A stretch of 64,000 bases of DNA from Desmodus rotundus (lineage: Eukaryota > Chordata > Mammalia > Chiroptera > Phyllostomidae), in NCBI RefSeq assembly GCF_022682495.2, contig NC_071389.1:175770056-175834055 (forward strand). Reading direction: 5' to 3'. Below the pieces are notes generated by a model. That model was not told where the DNA came from and searched no databases. It saw only the letters and a list, made by a program, of their open reading frames with translations. The position numbers and the translations under genes were made by a program. The stretch's first letter is position 1, and the number at the start of each line of letters is the position of its first letter. Of this stretch, positions 33,160-45,909 are shown piece after piece.

Positions 33160-33245
33160 CATCTGTCCCCTTACACCAGACTGAACTTACAGATAGGAAG
33201 CAAGTCTTATTAATCTCTGTATCCCTAGCACCTAGCAGTGATGAA
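33160..33245 (+). mobile_element. L2 3'-end fragment
   Basis: ggaagcaagtcttattaatc followed by tctgtatccctagcacctag is the L2 terminal block. Confidence 0.65.
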
Positions 33246-35039
33246 TGATAAGAGGTTTATCCCTTTCTCACCAAATGTGTGTTGTTCCAGAAGTTCTTTG
33301 AATTAGAAATTTCCTTATAGCAAATCATATCTTTCCTTTTTAGTGCAAGTGATAAGTAACACAAAACACTACTTAACAGTCAGATGCCCCGTGAAGAATA
33401 TTCAGCTGACACTCAAGCTGTCTGAGAAGTACCAGCAAAGAACCTTGGTAACTTGATTCTCAACCCTAGTACCAAATTCCCTTCCCTTCTACTGGGATGT
33501 TCACCCAGACAGAGGACAGAGAAAAAAGCTTTCAGGGGCTTGGACTGGGGCTGAGTTAAGGCATGCTCTACAGGAGGAGGCATGGAGTGAGGACATTGGC
33601 AACTGCTCGGAAAGAAAGGATGCAAAGGATGTTACAAGTTATTAGGTACCATACCCTGTCTCTGCTTCAGAAAGACCCCCAGGGGAGGAGACTTGAGATT
33701 GAATCAAGATCCAGAAGATTTAGATGTACCTGTTGTTACTGCCTATATCATGGAGATCCTTCTGATAATATTAGCATGGAGAATAATTATGACATGGAGT
33801 CGATTTAGCCATAAGCCTTATTCTTTTACTTTTTTTCTTGCTGGCAATTTTAAGGTCGTTATGCAGCAGCTTGGGATAGGCTGTAGACCAATAATATTTT
33901 GATAACCTATGGCAGAAGTTCTGTGATGTCCTTTTCTTGCATCTTTTTCTTGTCTGCTTTGATGCCAGTAACTTACAGGGAATCTATGTAATCCGCATTT
34001 GAATGACTTCAATGCACTTCAGTTCCTTTTTATTTGACCCAAGGAAGTACTAATAGGTCTTGAGTGTCATTGTTGTGTTTTAGAAGCCTGAAGTTGGTAA
34101 GATGAAACCCAATGCCAAGAATTAGAAGCAAGTAACTTGTGCAGAAGGAATGTAAAAAAGAAAAAAAAAAAACATTGGGTGGTTTGGCTCGAGCATGATC
34201 TGTGCAGGGTGTATTAACTAGATTACCTGGTTTTCAGAAACTTCAATTCTAACAATTTTTTTCACATGCTATTTCAATTTTTAGTAGCAAATAAATGTGT
34301 AGATAAGGCATCTTATTAAAATTTGAGGCATATCTGAGAACTTAAAAAAAAACAATACTTAACAGGCATTTAGTGAATGTTGATGATGCTAATGATGACA
34401 TCTAGTTTCCATGGCAACATGCACTTATTCTTACAGTGTTTCTTGGACTATGTGAAATACGGAAAAAAAATACACTTCTTCCCACATTTTGTATTACAAT
34501 ATTGCTATCTACCTTATCATATTTCTACATGTGTTTATCCTAAGTAGTTGAATCAATGATCTATATACTGTGGACTAAAATGTGGTCAAATTTAGGAATG
34601 GTATTGGAGGAGGTGAGGGAGAAAAACAGAGAATAAAGGAGGTGGGTTGTTAAAAATATATATAGGTGGCAAACTCACTTCAACACACATTCCTTTCTTT
34701 TTTTCCTCCTGCATTTTCCCACTCTGAGCCCCATCAACTCAACTAAAGTCAACTCCCTTTAAATCTTGAAATCACTTCAGTCTGGATATACCATATTGGG
34801 AACTGTGAAAGGGGATCTAAGCTATTTTAGAATGTTTCTATCCAGGGTGAATACTCATCTGCTATGCACCAGAGCAACCACACTGGTGATTAAATACTGA
34901 AATACTTTCTACTGGTTGGCAGCTCTCAGTTATGACCATTAGCCTTCCCAATTGTCTTTGCTGGGAACAATTGCAGTTAACAACTTCTTATGCATCCTTC
35001 CAAAGGCATTCTAGAACTATTCAAACAAACATCAAATTA
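33246..35039. other. Unassigned DNA
   Basis: Mixed sequence with an A-rich run at about 34156-34171 and AT-rich stretches near 34250-34350. Several short frames occur near 33413-34012, all below 82 codons and without motifs. Confidence 0.4.
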
Positions 35040-35200
35040 TGTGCTGTTTTTCTTCCCCACAAGAAAGAGCATGTTATACATAGTATTGTGCACCTTGTTA
35101 TTTTTACTTAAAAGTATATCCTAGAGATCCTTCTACATCAATTTATCAAGAGCTGCCTCATTTAATGACTAGAGAATATTCCATTATATTGATGAGTAAT
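35040..35200 (-). mobile_element. Old L1 3'-UTR fragment
   Basis: The segment aaagtatatcctagagatcc ... gagaatattccattatattg is the complement of the L1 3' untranslated block around the tagtattccattgtat motif. Diverged. Confidence 0.55.
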
Positions 35201-35204
35201 ATAT

Positions 35205-35630
35205 CAGTCAGCTTTTTTCTAGGTAACAGACAATCCCAAAATATCAGCAGCATCTAACAATAAGCATTTATTTCTCTCTCATGTACTCAGCATGCATGTA
35301 TTTCAGTGCATGCATGGGTAGCCTTGGGTTAGCCTGCAGGGCTGCAGATCAGGTGAGGTAGAGTCGCTCCATACAGAGGGGCAGTGCGTGAGCAGGCTCT
35401 GTTATTATGGTGATGACAGATGCACAAGTAAACAAGGTTAATCATTTACACTTATGTCAAGCCTCTGCTCATATCACATCTCCTAACAGCTTATTGGCCA
35501 AAGCAATCTACACGAAGTGAGGAAGTATACCTCACCCACCTTGAGGCCATGGCAAGGTCATGGATGTATAATACTCAATATTACTGCAGGGAATAGAATT
35601 GGGACCAATAGTTCAATCTACCATAAATTT
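35205..35630 (-). mobile_element. MLT1-like LTR, antisense
   Basis: It starts tatcagtcagcttttttcta, followed by aggtaacagacaatcccaaa and a tttatttctctctcatgtac block, ending near agttcaatctaccataaat. This is the complement of an old MLT1-type LTR, related to 56973-57535. Strongly diverged; the subfamily is not assigned. Confidence 0.55.
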
Positions 35631-35639
35631 TATTTTATC

Positions 35640-36455
35640 AGCTCTTTATTGATGGATATTTAATTTGTTTTTTACCTTTTGCTTCTTAATGGACTTTAAT
35701 TTCAATTCCAAACGCTCATTCCACCAAGGTCATGGGAGTTCACTCACTGTCATTTAGACTTGCCTAGTCTCTGTGTGGCGGCCTGGCAGCAGGATCACAT
35801 GCAAGTCAAAGAGCAGAGAAGCCCCTCTGATTCTCTTTTGTTGATCCCTGCTGGTTAAAACAGGGGCAGGGTTCAGGGGACATAGTCTATTTATGACCTG
35901 TGGTACTATTATTTTCATGTTGCAGGAGGACTCTTTGGCAAGGTGTGGATTCTGTGCTTCAAGTTCCATTTCCAATAATATTCTTTACATAAATGCCTTG
36001 ACATTACTTAGAAGTGGGCTACCAAAAGTGGAATCTTTTGAGACATGTTTTGCAGGAAAGAAAATATTGCTATGTACTTGGGCTCCTTTTTTTCTTTATG
36101 TCAATGGAGCACGCTAGGGAGTTTTACTGCTGCAAACATTTCAGATAGAATTGTAGAAAAAGAACATAAATTACTACAAGTTTCCTCTGAGTATGCACAT
36201 ATCTATATACTGGGAAAGTTTCTCAGGGTATACAAAGAATATTGCTATACAACCTATGCCCATTCATGCATTTCCAAGACTGCACATGTCTTCATAAAAG
36301 AGAAATTGGGAGGTAGAATATAAAGAAATTGACTGAAGTATTCTGCCATAGTAACAAACATAACTTTGGATCTTTTCAAGTACATGGACACTTTCTCAGA
36401 GTTCAAAAGATTATTGTTCCATAACAGTTTGGGGTCATCTTTCTTCTTTCTCTAA
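35640..36455. other. Unassigned DNA
   Basis: No gene or family recognised. Plus frames at 35893-36323 (74 and 92 codons, overlapping) are without motifs. Confidence 0.4.
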
Positions 36456-36459
36456 CAAG

Positions 36460-37070
36460 TAACATTCATTCACTGATTTATTTCTTTACTGAATTTGTAT
36501 TGAGCACTTAACTAAGTCCCGAGCACTGAGGATGCAAAGTAAAAAGAAGCCATCACTGCCTCAAGCAGAAGTGGGGAGTGAGGCTGAATAAGAAAGCAGA
36601 GATTAGTCTCACAGAATATAAATGCACTGATAGAAGCGTGTGCAAGGAATGAGGTTGGCATAAAGGAGGGGATGCCTAGGCAGATGGGGCAGGCAGTCTG
36701 GATTTTGAAAGACAAGCGAGAAATCCATCAGCAAGACAGTGCAGGTAGGGTGCCTGAGGCATTAAGGATAGAAGCATGATTAGAGTAGAGGCATGAAACA
36801 GCATGATATATTGCGGAAGTAGTAGCAGTCAGGTTTGCCAGAGATTAAGATATGAGGAGTGTGACTGGTGGCGAAGTGAGTGTGGAAAATTGGGCATGGA
36901 GTCTATTTTAGGGTTTAGAATATGGGAATAACATGACTGATTGTATTTTTAAAAGACCACTCTGGAAAGTGTGGAAGATGGATTGGGTGAGTGGGAGGCC
37001 AAGGGTTGGCAAAAGCTGGAATAAGAAATAGGAGGCCATAGTAACATTCTGATGGGAGTAGAGAGGTGTA
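36460..37070 (-). mobile_element. L2 3' region, antisense
   Basis: ttcattcactgatttatttc and gagcacttaactaagtcccg are the complement of the L2 terminus, and further L2-like text follows (ggtagggtgcctgaggcatt, aaaagaccactctggaaagt, aatgttttaaa-type spacing lost). It is about 600 bp. It faces the plus-strand L2 at 37110-37545. Confidence 0.6.
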
Positions 37071-37109
37071 AGGGGACTGTGGATCCTAGAATGATCAAGC
37101 TTGATGTAT

Positions 37110-37545
37110 TTTAGGCAAAGCCCATGATGCTGCTCCTCACACTTAAAATCCTTTAGTAGCTCCTATTGCCATCACACACAATATAAACTCATCAGCTGGG
37201 TACAGAAAACCCTTCATTAAAAGGCCTTCAGCTACTCTTTCTCCTGTCTCATAGCTCCCCCAATTTGTATCTTGTGTTCCAGTTCTTTTCATTTCAGAGC
37301 CTTGCTAGTTAACCTGGAATAAGTTATCCATATTTTACCTGATGTGCTTGTTCATATTTTAATCTCCAGAACATCTTGGATTCCTTGCACTATTGAAGTC
37401 ACCTTACTATAAACTGACTTTCTAAGTAGACAGCAAACACTTTGAGAGCAGAAACTGGTTTTTTTTTTTACCTCTAAATCTCCGGCCTTTCAATAACTTA
37501 GGGCAAATCGAGTAGCCTCTCAACTAATGCTTCTGAGTGAATGAG
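37110..37545 (+). mobile_element. L2 3' region
   Basis: cttttagtagctcctattgc-like start, aaaaggccttcagctactct, cttgtgttccagttctttt and agcaaacactttgagagcag follow the L2 order in plus orientation. A run of 10 T near 37460-37470 interrupts it. Confidence 0.6.
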
Positions 37546-38355
37546 CAAAGTGGTCTAATAATGCCTGAGACTCCTTATGTTCAAGTTCTACCTCTATTGG
37601 AGTTGTTTTGATACATGAGAGAAATATGATGTTAAAACTTAAATCCGCAGAAGAGTCAGAACATGTAGCATTGCTACCAGGTCCAAATCTGAGAGGAAGC
37701 ATCTGCCTCAGGTCTTGGCAGATTTCCTTGCCTCCCTCTAATCTGTTCTTTTTTCCAACAGATGTCTTATTACTGCAACCTCAAGATGATTAATAACTCA
37801 AGGGTTGGGGGAGAGAAGCATTTTTATATTTTTTACCAGTACTTTGGACTCAAATCTTTCCATTCTCATGTGTGATAACAATTTTATTTTCTTCTTTTGA
37901 GGTATGTGCCTATATAGGATTAACTGAGTAGTCGTTAAGAATTTATAATCACTAGTGATGGAAGTAATGACAGATAGGCTTAGGCTCCTGGGAACCAGCA
38001 GAGAAGAAAGGGGAGCACGAGTAAGAGCAAGTAGTAGAGAAAATGTAGGAAAGAAAAGTAGTTGGTTTAGAAAACAAGAATAAGGCAGCAGAATGGGTTG
38101 CAGGGACCTTTGGTTGATCTATCGCCTTAGGTGATTGTTCTAAAGGTATGACCATGGATCTCTAGGAGCCTTTGGAATTACTGAAAAAGACTTGAAATCC
38201 AAATTAAAACTTGCATTTTCTTAGTTAGTAAACAGTAAAACCACAATTACTGACATGTAAGAGTTTCCATTCTTGAAAGATTGCGAATGCTTCTGGATGA
38301 AATAGTAATTCTTGCCCTTGGCTGGGAGCACTAGTTTTGTATTTGCATCATATAA
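37546..38355. other. Unassigned DNA
   Basis: No open frame above 67 codons, and no recognised repeat. Confidence 0.4.
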
Positions 38356-38359
38356 TGTA

Positions 38360-38470
38360 CAAAGATCTTTTACTTACCATAGCTCTGTCAGGTTAGATGG
38401 GTGGCTGTCCCCATTTTTCAGATGTAGAAACTGAGACTGAGGCTGTGAGTTGTATGTGGTCTCATGAGTT
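38360..38470 (-). mobile_element. MIR fragment
   Basis: ccccatttttcagatgtagaaactgag is the conserved MIR core in complement, followed by gtgagttgtatgtggtctca. Confidence 0.6.
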
Positions 38471-39215
38471 TAATGGATTCAGTTGAAATCAGCTTGCAAA
38501 TTCTATGGCTCTTAATCCAGTGCTTTTTTGTCTGCATCACAAAGAAGTCTCTGTGGGGGAAAAAATACAGAACCAAGTATACAGAGAAAGACGGCACCAG
38601 ATATAAAATATGCATGTCTAAGGAACCAAAGAAAAGCAAGAACTGGGCTGGGAACAGGGCTGGGTCCTTCAGCTTAACAGTGATAGTGCAAACGCAGGGT
38701 TTCTGGAAGTTAAGACTTGGTTGTGAAGTGGCCGATTAACCACAAATAGTCGTGCTTTAAAAAAACCTCCCTCTTTTATTAAGAAGTGTTTTTTTAAAAA
38801 ATTTGAGACAGACCCAAAAATATAGTGTTGATGATTTATTTTGAGGAAGGTATTAGAGATAATGTAAAGGTTACATTCTCAAGGTTGTAGATCTAAGAAT
38901 GATCTTCAGACTTCCATTTCAGTACCGAAGAAGGGAACAGATGTGACACACATTTAATAAAAAAATATTTAGTGTTATTTTTGAATCATTAGAATACTTT
39001 ATTCTAGGCAGCAGCCCAATAGAGAATATATACTTCCTGCAGGGAAATCTGCATCTATCAGTCCCAAACTGTGCTACTGTAAGCATTTAAAAATTGATCA
39101 TTATCTAGTGTTTAGTTCAGTTCGAAGAGTAGGGAGTAGCAACCCATAAAAAATGGATATTCTATGGAAGTCCTTCAAGTAGCTAATAATAAAAATAAGT
39201 ATGATTTATTATTAT
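38471..39215. other. Unassigned DNA
   Basis: A 91-codon plus frame (38464-38739) has no recognised domain; AT-rich downstream. Confidence 0.4.
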
Positions 39216-39218
39216 CAC

Positions 39219-40865
39219 TTTTATTAAAGCATAGATTACATATAATATTAAATTAGTTCCAGGCATACAGGATAATTTGACATTTATGTACCTTATGAAG
39301 TGATCAGCATGCCAAGTCTAGTAACCACCTGTTACTGTACAGAGTTAATAAGATATCATTGACTATATTCCCTATGCTGAATGTTACATTCTCATGACTT
39401 ATTTATTTTATAACTGGAAATTTTTACCTCCAAATCCCCTTTAACTTTTCCACACATCCCTTTACCTCCATCTCTTCTGGCAAATCATCAGTTTATTCTC
39501 TGTATCTATGAGTCTGTTTTTGTTTTGTTTTAGATTTCATATAAAACTGACATCTTATGGCATTTGTCTTTCTCTGACTTCTGACTCATTTTAATTAGCA
39601 TAATACCCTCTAGGTCCATCCATGTTGTTGCCATTTGTAGTCCCATTGTCTATTTCTTTTCATGGCTGAGTAGTATTCCATTGTATAAATGTACCACATC
39701 TTCTTTATTCTATTCATCTGTCAGTGGACACTTAGGTTGCTTCCGTATCTTGGCTATTGTAAGTAATGCTGTGATGAACATAAGGGTGCATATATCTTTT
39801 CAAATTAGTGTTTTTGTTTTCTTTGGGTAAATACCCAGAAATGGAATTCCTGGGTTGTATGGCAGTTCTATTTTTAATTTTGGGGGGAACCTCCATACTG
39901 TTTTCCATAGTGGCTGCTCCAGTTTACAATCCCACCAAGAGTGTGCAAGGATTCTCTTTTCTCCACATCCTCACCAGCACTTGTCATTTGTTGGCTTTCT
40001 GATATTATCGATTCTGACCGGTGTGAGATGGTATCTCACTGTAGTTTTGATTTCTATTTTCCTGATGACTAGTGATGTGAAGAATCTTTTCATGTGACCC
40101 TTGGATATCTATATGTCTTCTCTAGAGAACGTCTAGTCGGGCCCTTGGCCCATTTTTTAAATCGGACTTTTGGTTTTATTTGATGTTGAGTTGTATGAGT
40201 TCTTTATATATTTTGGATATTACCTCTTGTCAGATGTTTCATTTGAAAATATCTTCTCCTCTTCAGTCTTTTTGTTGTGTTGATAGTTTCCTTTACTGTG
40301 CAAAAGCTTTTTAGCTTGATGTAGTCCCATTGTCTGTTTCTGTTTTTGTTGCTCTTGCCCAAGGAGAATTATCCAGAAAAAATATTACTAAGATGAGTGT
40401 TTACTGCCTATGTTTTCTTCTAAGAGTTTTATGGTTTCAAGTTTTACATGTAAGTCTTTAATACATTTTGAGTTTATTTTTGTATATGGTGTACAAAAAT
40501 GGTCCAATATAATTTTTTACTATTATCTATCCAGTTTTTCCAACACCAGTTATTGAGACTGTCTTTTCCCCATTGTAGAGTCTCATCCCCTTTGTTGTAG
40601 ATTTATTGCCCATGCAAACATGCTCCCCCTTACCCCAGGCTCTCTATCCTATGTGTCTGTTTTGGTGCCAGTACTGTACTGTTTTGATTGTTATACCTTT
40701 GTAGTATAGTTTGAAATCAGTGAACATGATACCTCCAAATTTATTCTTCTTTCTGAAGATTGCTCTGGCTTTTGGGGGGGGGGTCTATTGTGCTTTCACA
40801 GAAATTTTAAGGTTATTTGTTCTAGTCCTGTGGTCTAGGCCATTGGTATTTTTGATTTGTTATTG
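39219..40865 (-). mobile_element. L1 (3'-UTR plus ORF2 C-terminal region), antisense
   Basis: About 1.65 kb of L1 complement. It has the 3' end near 39219, the 3' untranslated part (aggtccatccatgttgttgc, tagtattccattgtataaat), then ORF2 complement with gtatgagttctttatatatt near 40194, caaaagctttttagcttgat near 40301 and ctgttttgattgttatacct near 40679. It ends abruptly near ggtctaggccattggtattt. The element is 5'-truncated, with many stops in the sense frame. A pre-bat mammalian age is likely from its divergence. Confidence 0.88.
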
Positions 40866-40969
40866 TTTATGAAGGGCTAAGTAGTCTACTAAGCACAGTA
40901 GCTACCATCAACCTATATTAATTGTTAGAAAATTATTATTAGAGATTAATAAATAACCTATTAAAATGA

Positions 40970-41110
40970 GGCTTAAATAAGAATTACTCTTATTTTTGCA
41001 AAAATCAAAGCTTAAATAAGGTAAATAACTTGTCCAAAGTCACACAGGAAAAAGTGGTAAGAACTAGAACAGGTGTTTGGGCTCTGAGATGTCTGAACTC
41101 AATGGTCATA
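40970..41110 (-). mobile_element. MIR fragment
   Basis: aataacttgtccaaagtcacacagg is the complement of the MIR/tRNA-related core, followed by tggtaagaactagaacaggt. Its old age argues that 40870-43800 is not a late insertion into an L1. Confidence 0.6.
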
Positions 41111-42356
41111 TTATTAAACCTTTGCTAGGTCTTTAAATGAGCAATGTACAATATCTCCTGGAAGTCTCTGGAACTGAAATCTTGGTTTGACCATTTAAAA
41201 TGCATTGATATTTAGCTGTCAATTCTACCAACTTGATCCAAACTGAGAAAATTTGGCTGCATACTCTCCAGAAGTCACTAGGTGGAGCCAGTGCACTAAA
41301 AAGTCATCATAGGCTTTTGGAGACAAGGGCAAATTTTATTCTAGGAAGTCAGTAAAGGCTGGTTTTGATTGGAAAAGTGCTAAAAAGATCACTCCCTATG
41401 ACAGCTGGCCTTTTTTCTTTTCTGGATAATGTAGATGAAGAGGAATATGAGAGGTCTCTGGAGGTGTAGAGAATTGCTGGAGCCAAGAGCTATGTGGGAT
41501 GAATGCATAATCAACGAGTTCTGTTCTTTCCCAGGAGTGGTTTTAATAATCTGATGTGTGGCTGGGCTGGTGGGTTGTGGAGGCAGAGCACAATATCACC
41601 CTGCCCTGTGTGGTCTGCCTTCTCTTAGAGATTCCATCCTTCCACATTATATAATACTGAGCATACCTACTTGTATCTAGGGTTTCAAATAGAATTTCTA
41701 AAGTGATGATAGTGATGAAAATAATGGTGTTATCACACATGTACATGGTACTTTATAGTTTGTAGATCCCTATTACTTTCATTCATTACTGAGTGGATGA
41801 ACCCTCTGGCTGAGGCTAGATCTTCCTGGGTCATGGGACATGGGATAAGAGTAGGATGGGATGGGGTGACTTTTTTCTTCTCTGTCTAGGAAGAGGTTAC
41901 AGGGGTTTTTCAGAAAAACAGAGCCAATCATTTATTGAGAATTCACTGAGAACCAAATTGTTCTTCCTCTTTCTGTCTCCTCTAATTCTTTTTGTCACAC
42001 GATTGAGGAACACAATTAGTCCTCTGTAAACACAGGTAAGTCAGGGAACAATATTAAATTCTATTTAGTGCTCTTTTCCAAGATCCATAGGGATTGTTAT
42101 TTGTCTTGTGCTCTGACCCAGTGGTTGGTTGCAGGGTACATTTCAGAGTTCACTGAAATGCTGGTTTGTATTGTTTCTGCTTCCTGTAACAGTACAGGCA
42201 GTCCTTGTTTATGTCCACAGTGCATTCCTGGAACCACTCCACTTACAAATCTGTGGTCACACAAATCGCTTTTCCCCCAAGTCCAGTGTTTTAACTGAGG
42301 GTCCCAGTCCTTTTCCAGCTTCGAGAGGCTGCCCACATTCATTGGCACATGATCCT
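41111..42356. other. Unassigned DNA
   Basis: The part at 41215-41560 (ttgatccaaactgagaaaat ... tgctggagccaagagctatg) looks like an old dispersed element, but no family could be given. Overlapping 76-84 codon frames on both strands at 42068-42383 show no motif. Confidence 0.35.
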
Positions 42357-42369
42357 CTTCCTTCCATTT

Positions 42370-42606
42370 GTATTTATTTTTAATTTTTTAAAAATTATTT
42401 ATTTACTTTGGGAGAGAGGGGAGGGGAGGGAGAAAGTGAGGGAGAGAAACATGAATGTGTTGGAGATACATCAAACAGTTGCCTCTTGCACACCCCCAAC
42501 TGGGGACCTGGCCTGCAACCCAAGCATGTGCCTTCACCGGGAATCAAACTGGCGACCCTTTGGTTTGCAGGCTGGTTCTCAATTCACTGAGCCACACCAG
42601 GCAGGG
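42370..42606 (-). mobile_element. VES-type SINE
   Basis: Complement of tail (ttaattttttaaaaattatt), purine tract gggagagaggggaggggagg, a gagagaaacatgaatgtgtt block, B-box complement gggaatcaaac and the head ending cacaccaggcagggc. Flanks cttccttccattt (42357-42369) and cttcctttcattt (42607-42619) differ at one base: target-site duplication. A small insertion (tggagatacatcaaacag) separates the usual tail-proximal blocks. Confidence 0.93.
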
Positions 42607-42619
42607 CTTCCTTTCATTT

Positions 42620-43815
42620 TTTAAAGCCAGCAATGGAGACAGGCAAGTCCAAAATCTATAGGGTAGGCAAGTGTGGAGACCCAGGGAAGAGTTGATGTTG
42701 ATATTTCAGCTCAAGTCCAAAGGCAGTTTGCTGGCAGAATTTCCTCTTCCTCAGGGGTTCTCAGTCTTTTTCTTAGGGGCTTCAACTGATTAGATGAGGC
42801 TCATCTACATTATGGAGAATAATCTGCTTTTCTAAAAGCTTCAATGTTAATCCAAATATGTTTGGCCAAATATTTGAGTACTGTGCCCTACCTAAGTTGA
42901 CACATAAAATTAACCATCCCAAGTAAACAAATAATTCTCTGCTGGACTTGAAGGGGAAATGGTGTTTCTTCTGCTCTATTTGCCGGGATTTAGAGCTGTT
43001 CATTTAAAATTCAGTAAAAGCAATCTACTCACCTTCTTCTCTGTCCCTGAAATTTTGATGAGTTAGCAATGCTATTCTGGATAATTATGCAAAATATTTT
43101 TATATGAATATATAAGTCAAGAATTCTATAAAATATGGCTTCTAAACTTATCATTCCCTGTTATGATTAAAATGTGGTTTTGAGATTTTTTTTTTGTACA
43201 AGTACCTAGAAAATACATTTAATGAATAGAGTGCTTTTCAAGTCAAGCATAGAAGAAACATCAAATATTATTTCTGAAAGGTTCCTAAATATAATGTTTG
43301 GACTCCCTTATTTTCCAAATGAATCACCAACCCCTCATACAGTAAAACCTACATGCAACTTTTGACTCCCCCCAAACGTAACTCTCAGTAGCCTACTGTT
43401 GACTGTAAGCCTTCCCAATAACATAAGCAATCAATTGACACATATTTTGTATGTGTATTGTATACTGTATTATTATAATGAAGTAAGCTAGAGAAAAGAA
43501 AATGTTAAGAAAATTATAAGATAAATTACATTTAAAGCACTGTACTATATATAGGTACTATAAGTTTGTATTGTCTGTTCCAAATGTATGTGAGATTTGA
43601 AATTTTGAGAGTGATGATTGTGTAGTTAGAGTCTGTAGATGAGAAAAAAAGCCAAGAAAAAAAAACCTCAGGGAATGTTTACATTCAATAAGTAGGAATC
43701 AGATAAGAATGGGAGGTACCAGAAATAGAGAGAAGGGAAAACCAGATATAGGTGATGTCCCAAAAGCCAGGAGAGTGGTGAAATTAAAGGAGTAATTAGC
43801 AGTATCAAATAGTTA
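42620..43815. other. Unassigned AT-rich DNA
   Basis: Nothing recognised apart from short A and T runs (43183-43191). The 73-codon minus frame at 42782-43003 has no motif. Confidence 0.4.
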
Positions 43816-43819
43816 TGAG

Positions 43820-45905
43820 TTTGTTGGTGAGTTCTAAGAGTTTTTTGGTGGAGTCATCAGGGTTTTCTACAAATAAGATCATATTATCTGCAGACTGAGA
43901 CAGTTTTACTTTTTTTCTTTCCAATTTGGATGCCTTTTATTTCTCTTTCTTGCTGATTGCTCTGGCTAGGACTTCTAGGACTGTGTTTGAATGGCAGTGG
44001 TTAGAGTAATTGCCCTTGTCCTATTCCTGATCTTAGAGGGAAAGCTTTCCACCTTTCACCACTGAGTATATGTTAGTTGTCACATATGGCCTTTATTATG
44101 TTGAAGTACGTACCTTCTGTACCCAAATTGTTGAGCATTTCTATCGCAAAGGAATATTGTAGTTTGTCAAGTGCTGTTTCTCCATCTACAGAGGTGATCA
44201 TATGATTTATCTCTTTTATTCTGTCCTGTTGTTTATCCCACTGATTGATTTGCATATGTTGAACCATCCTTGCACTACAGTGATGAATCCCACTTGATCA
44301 TGGTGTGTGATCCTTTTAATATGTCATTAAATTCATTTAGATAATATTTTGTTGAGGATTTTTTCGTGTATATTTATAAGGATTTTGGTCTGTAGTTTTC
44401 TTTTCTTGTAGTGTTCATATCTGGTTTTGGTAACAGGGTGATTCTGGCCTTGTGAGATGAATCTGGAGTTTTCCCTTTTTTTTTGAAAGCATTTGGGCAG
44501 GATTGACATTAATTCTTCTTTAAATATTCAGTAGAATTCACCATCTCACCCTAGGTTATTTTTTGTTGGAAAGTTTTTGACTACTGATTCAATCTCCTTA
44601 GTCATTCTTAGTTTGTTTTCAGTTTTAATTTTTTCAAAATTCAGTCTTCGTAGGTTGTATATTTCTAGGAATTATCTATTTCTTTAGGTTATCCAATTTC
44701 TTGGCATATAATCTCTCATAGTAATCTCTTATGGCCCTTTGTATTTCTGTGGTATCAGTTATAAGGTCTCTTCCTTCACTTTTTATTTTAATTTTTCAGT
44801 CTTTTCTCGTAATGTCTTAGGTTTGGCATTTCAAAAATCTTTTCAGAAAATCAGTTCTTTGTTTCATTGATCATTTCCATTGTTTTTCTGTCTGTACATC
44901 ATTTATTGCCGCTCTGATCTCTGTTATTATATTCCTTTTGCTAACTTTGGGCTCTTTGTTCTTCTTTTTCTAGTGTCTTGAGGTGTAAAGTTAGGCTGTT
45001 GATTCGATAGTGTTCCTTCTGATTTCCCAAAGGCAATACTAAAGCTCGAGCTTATGGTCTCTCTTGGGCCCACAGATTCAGGTTGACTGTCTGTGTGCTT
45101 ACAAAGTACCTGCCAAAGCTCACTTTGCTGCCATCAGGAGTGTGCCCAGGGAATGGCTACAGGTTGGGGGTATGTGTAGAAGCCTTGGGGGTACCCATTG
45201 ACTAATTGGGGTGGCCCGTGGGCCAGGTGTCCCTGTGGCTCATGGGCCGGCTTCTTAATGAGCCCATGGCACTGTTAGTAGGATCCACATCTCTTTCATG
45301 CCCTGCTAGCTTCCTCTCTGCCATTCTCCCAGCCTCTTCCCACCCTCCCAGTCATGCAGATCACATGTACTCTTTGGGGTGGCAAGAGAGAATTGGCCTC
45401 TTTGCCAGAGTCTTGCACAGCTGGGGAGGCCAGGTGCTCTGTTGCACGCTCTTTCCCCCACAGTAGGGAAGGAAAGGTTTCTCTTGGCACTGAGCTGTGG
45501 GGACAGCAGATGTGTAAAGTCAAAATGTCCTCTTACCCTCTCCAGTGCATCCAAACTTGAATTATTTTTTGCTACAATAGTGTGCTGGAATTTCTCTGGT
45601 GCATATTTCAACTTCCACAAGTGCTCTATCATCTGTGGGTGATTGTCTAAGGCCACTCTCCAGGGACACCTGGACTATGGTCGAGATGGGCTGGAGGCAG
45701 TTATGGGCCACTGCAGGGTCCGCAGCCAGGGTATGTTCGCCTGTTACCTGGTACACACATGGGTGAGACTCCTCCAGGGTCCTTTGGCCTGTGGTGCTGG
45801 ATTACACAGCACCCACAAAGGCATTTTTGTCCGTGGATGTATGTCAGATTGTTGTGGAGGGGGGGACGATGTGAGCGATGCCTTTTTCAGCCATCTTGCT
45901 CACAA
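43820..45905 (-). mobile_element. L1 with 5'-UTR joined to interior ORF2, antisense
   Basis: The left part (43820-45005) is ORF2 complement: ggatgccttttatttctctt, ctgattgctctggctaggac, ttgatttgcatatgttgaac. The right part (about 45010-45905) is GC-richer 5' untranslated complement, ending with tttttcagccatcttgct (45884-45901), the complement of the L1 start motif agcaagatggctg. ORF1 and the first part of ORF2 are missing between them. No 3' end is present on the left. Overlapping frames of 64-116 codons in 45200-45921 fall in the non-coding 5' region. Confidence 0.82.
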
Positions 45906-45909
45906 GATG

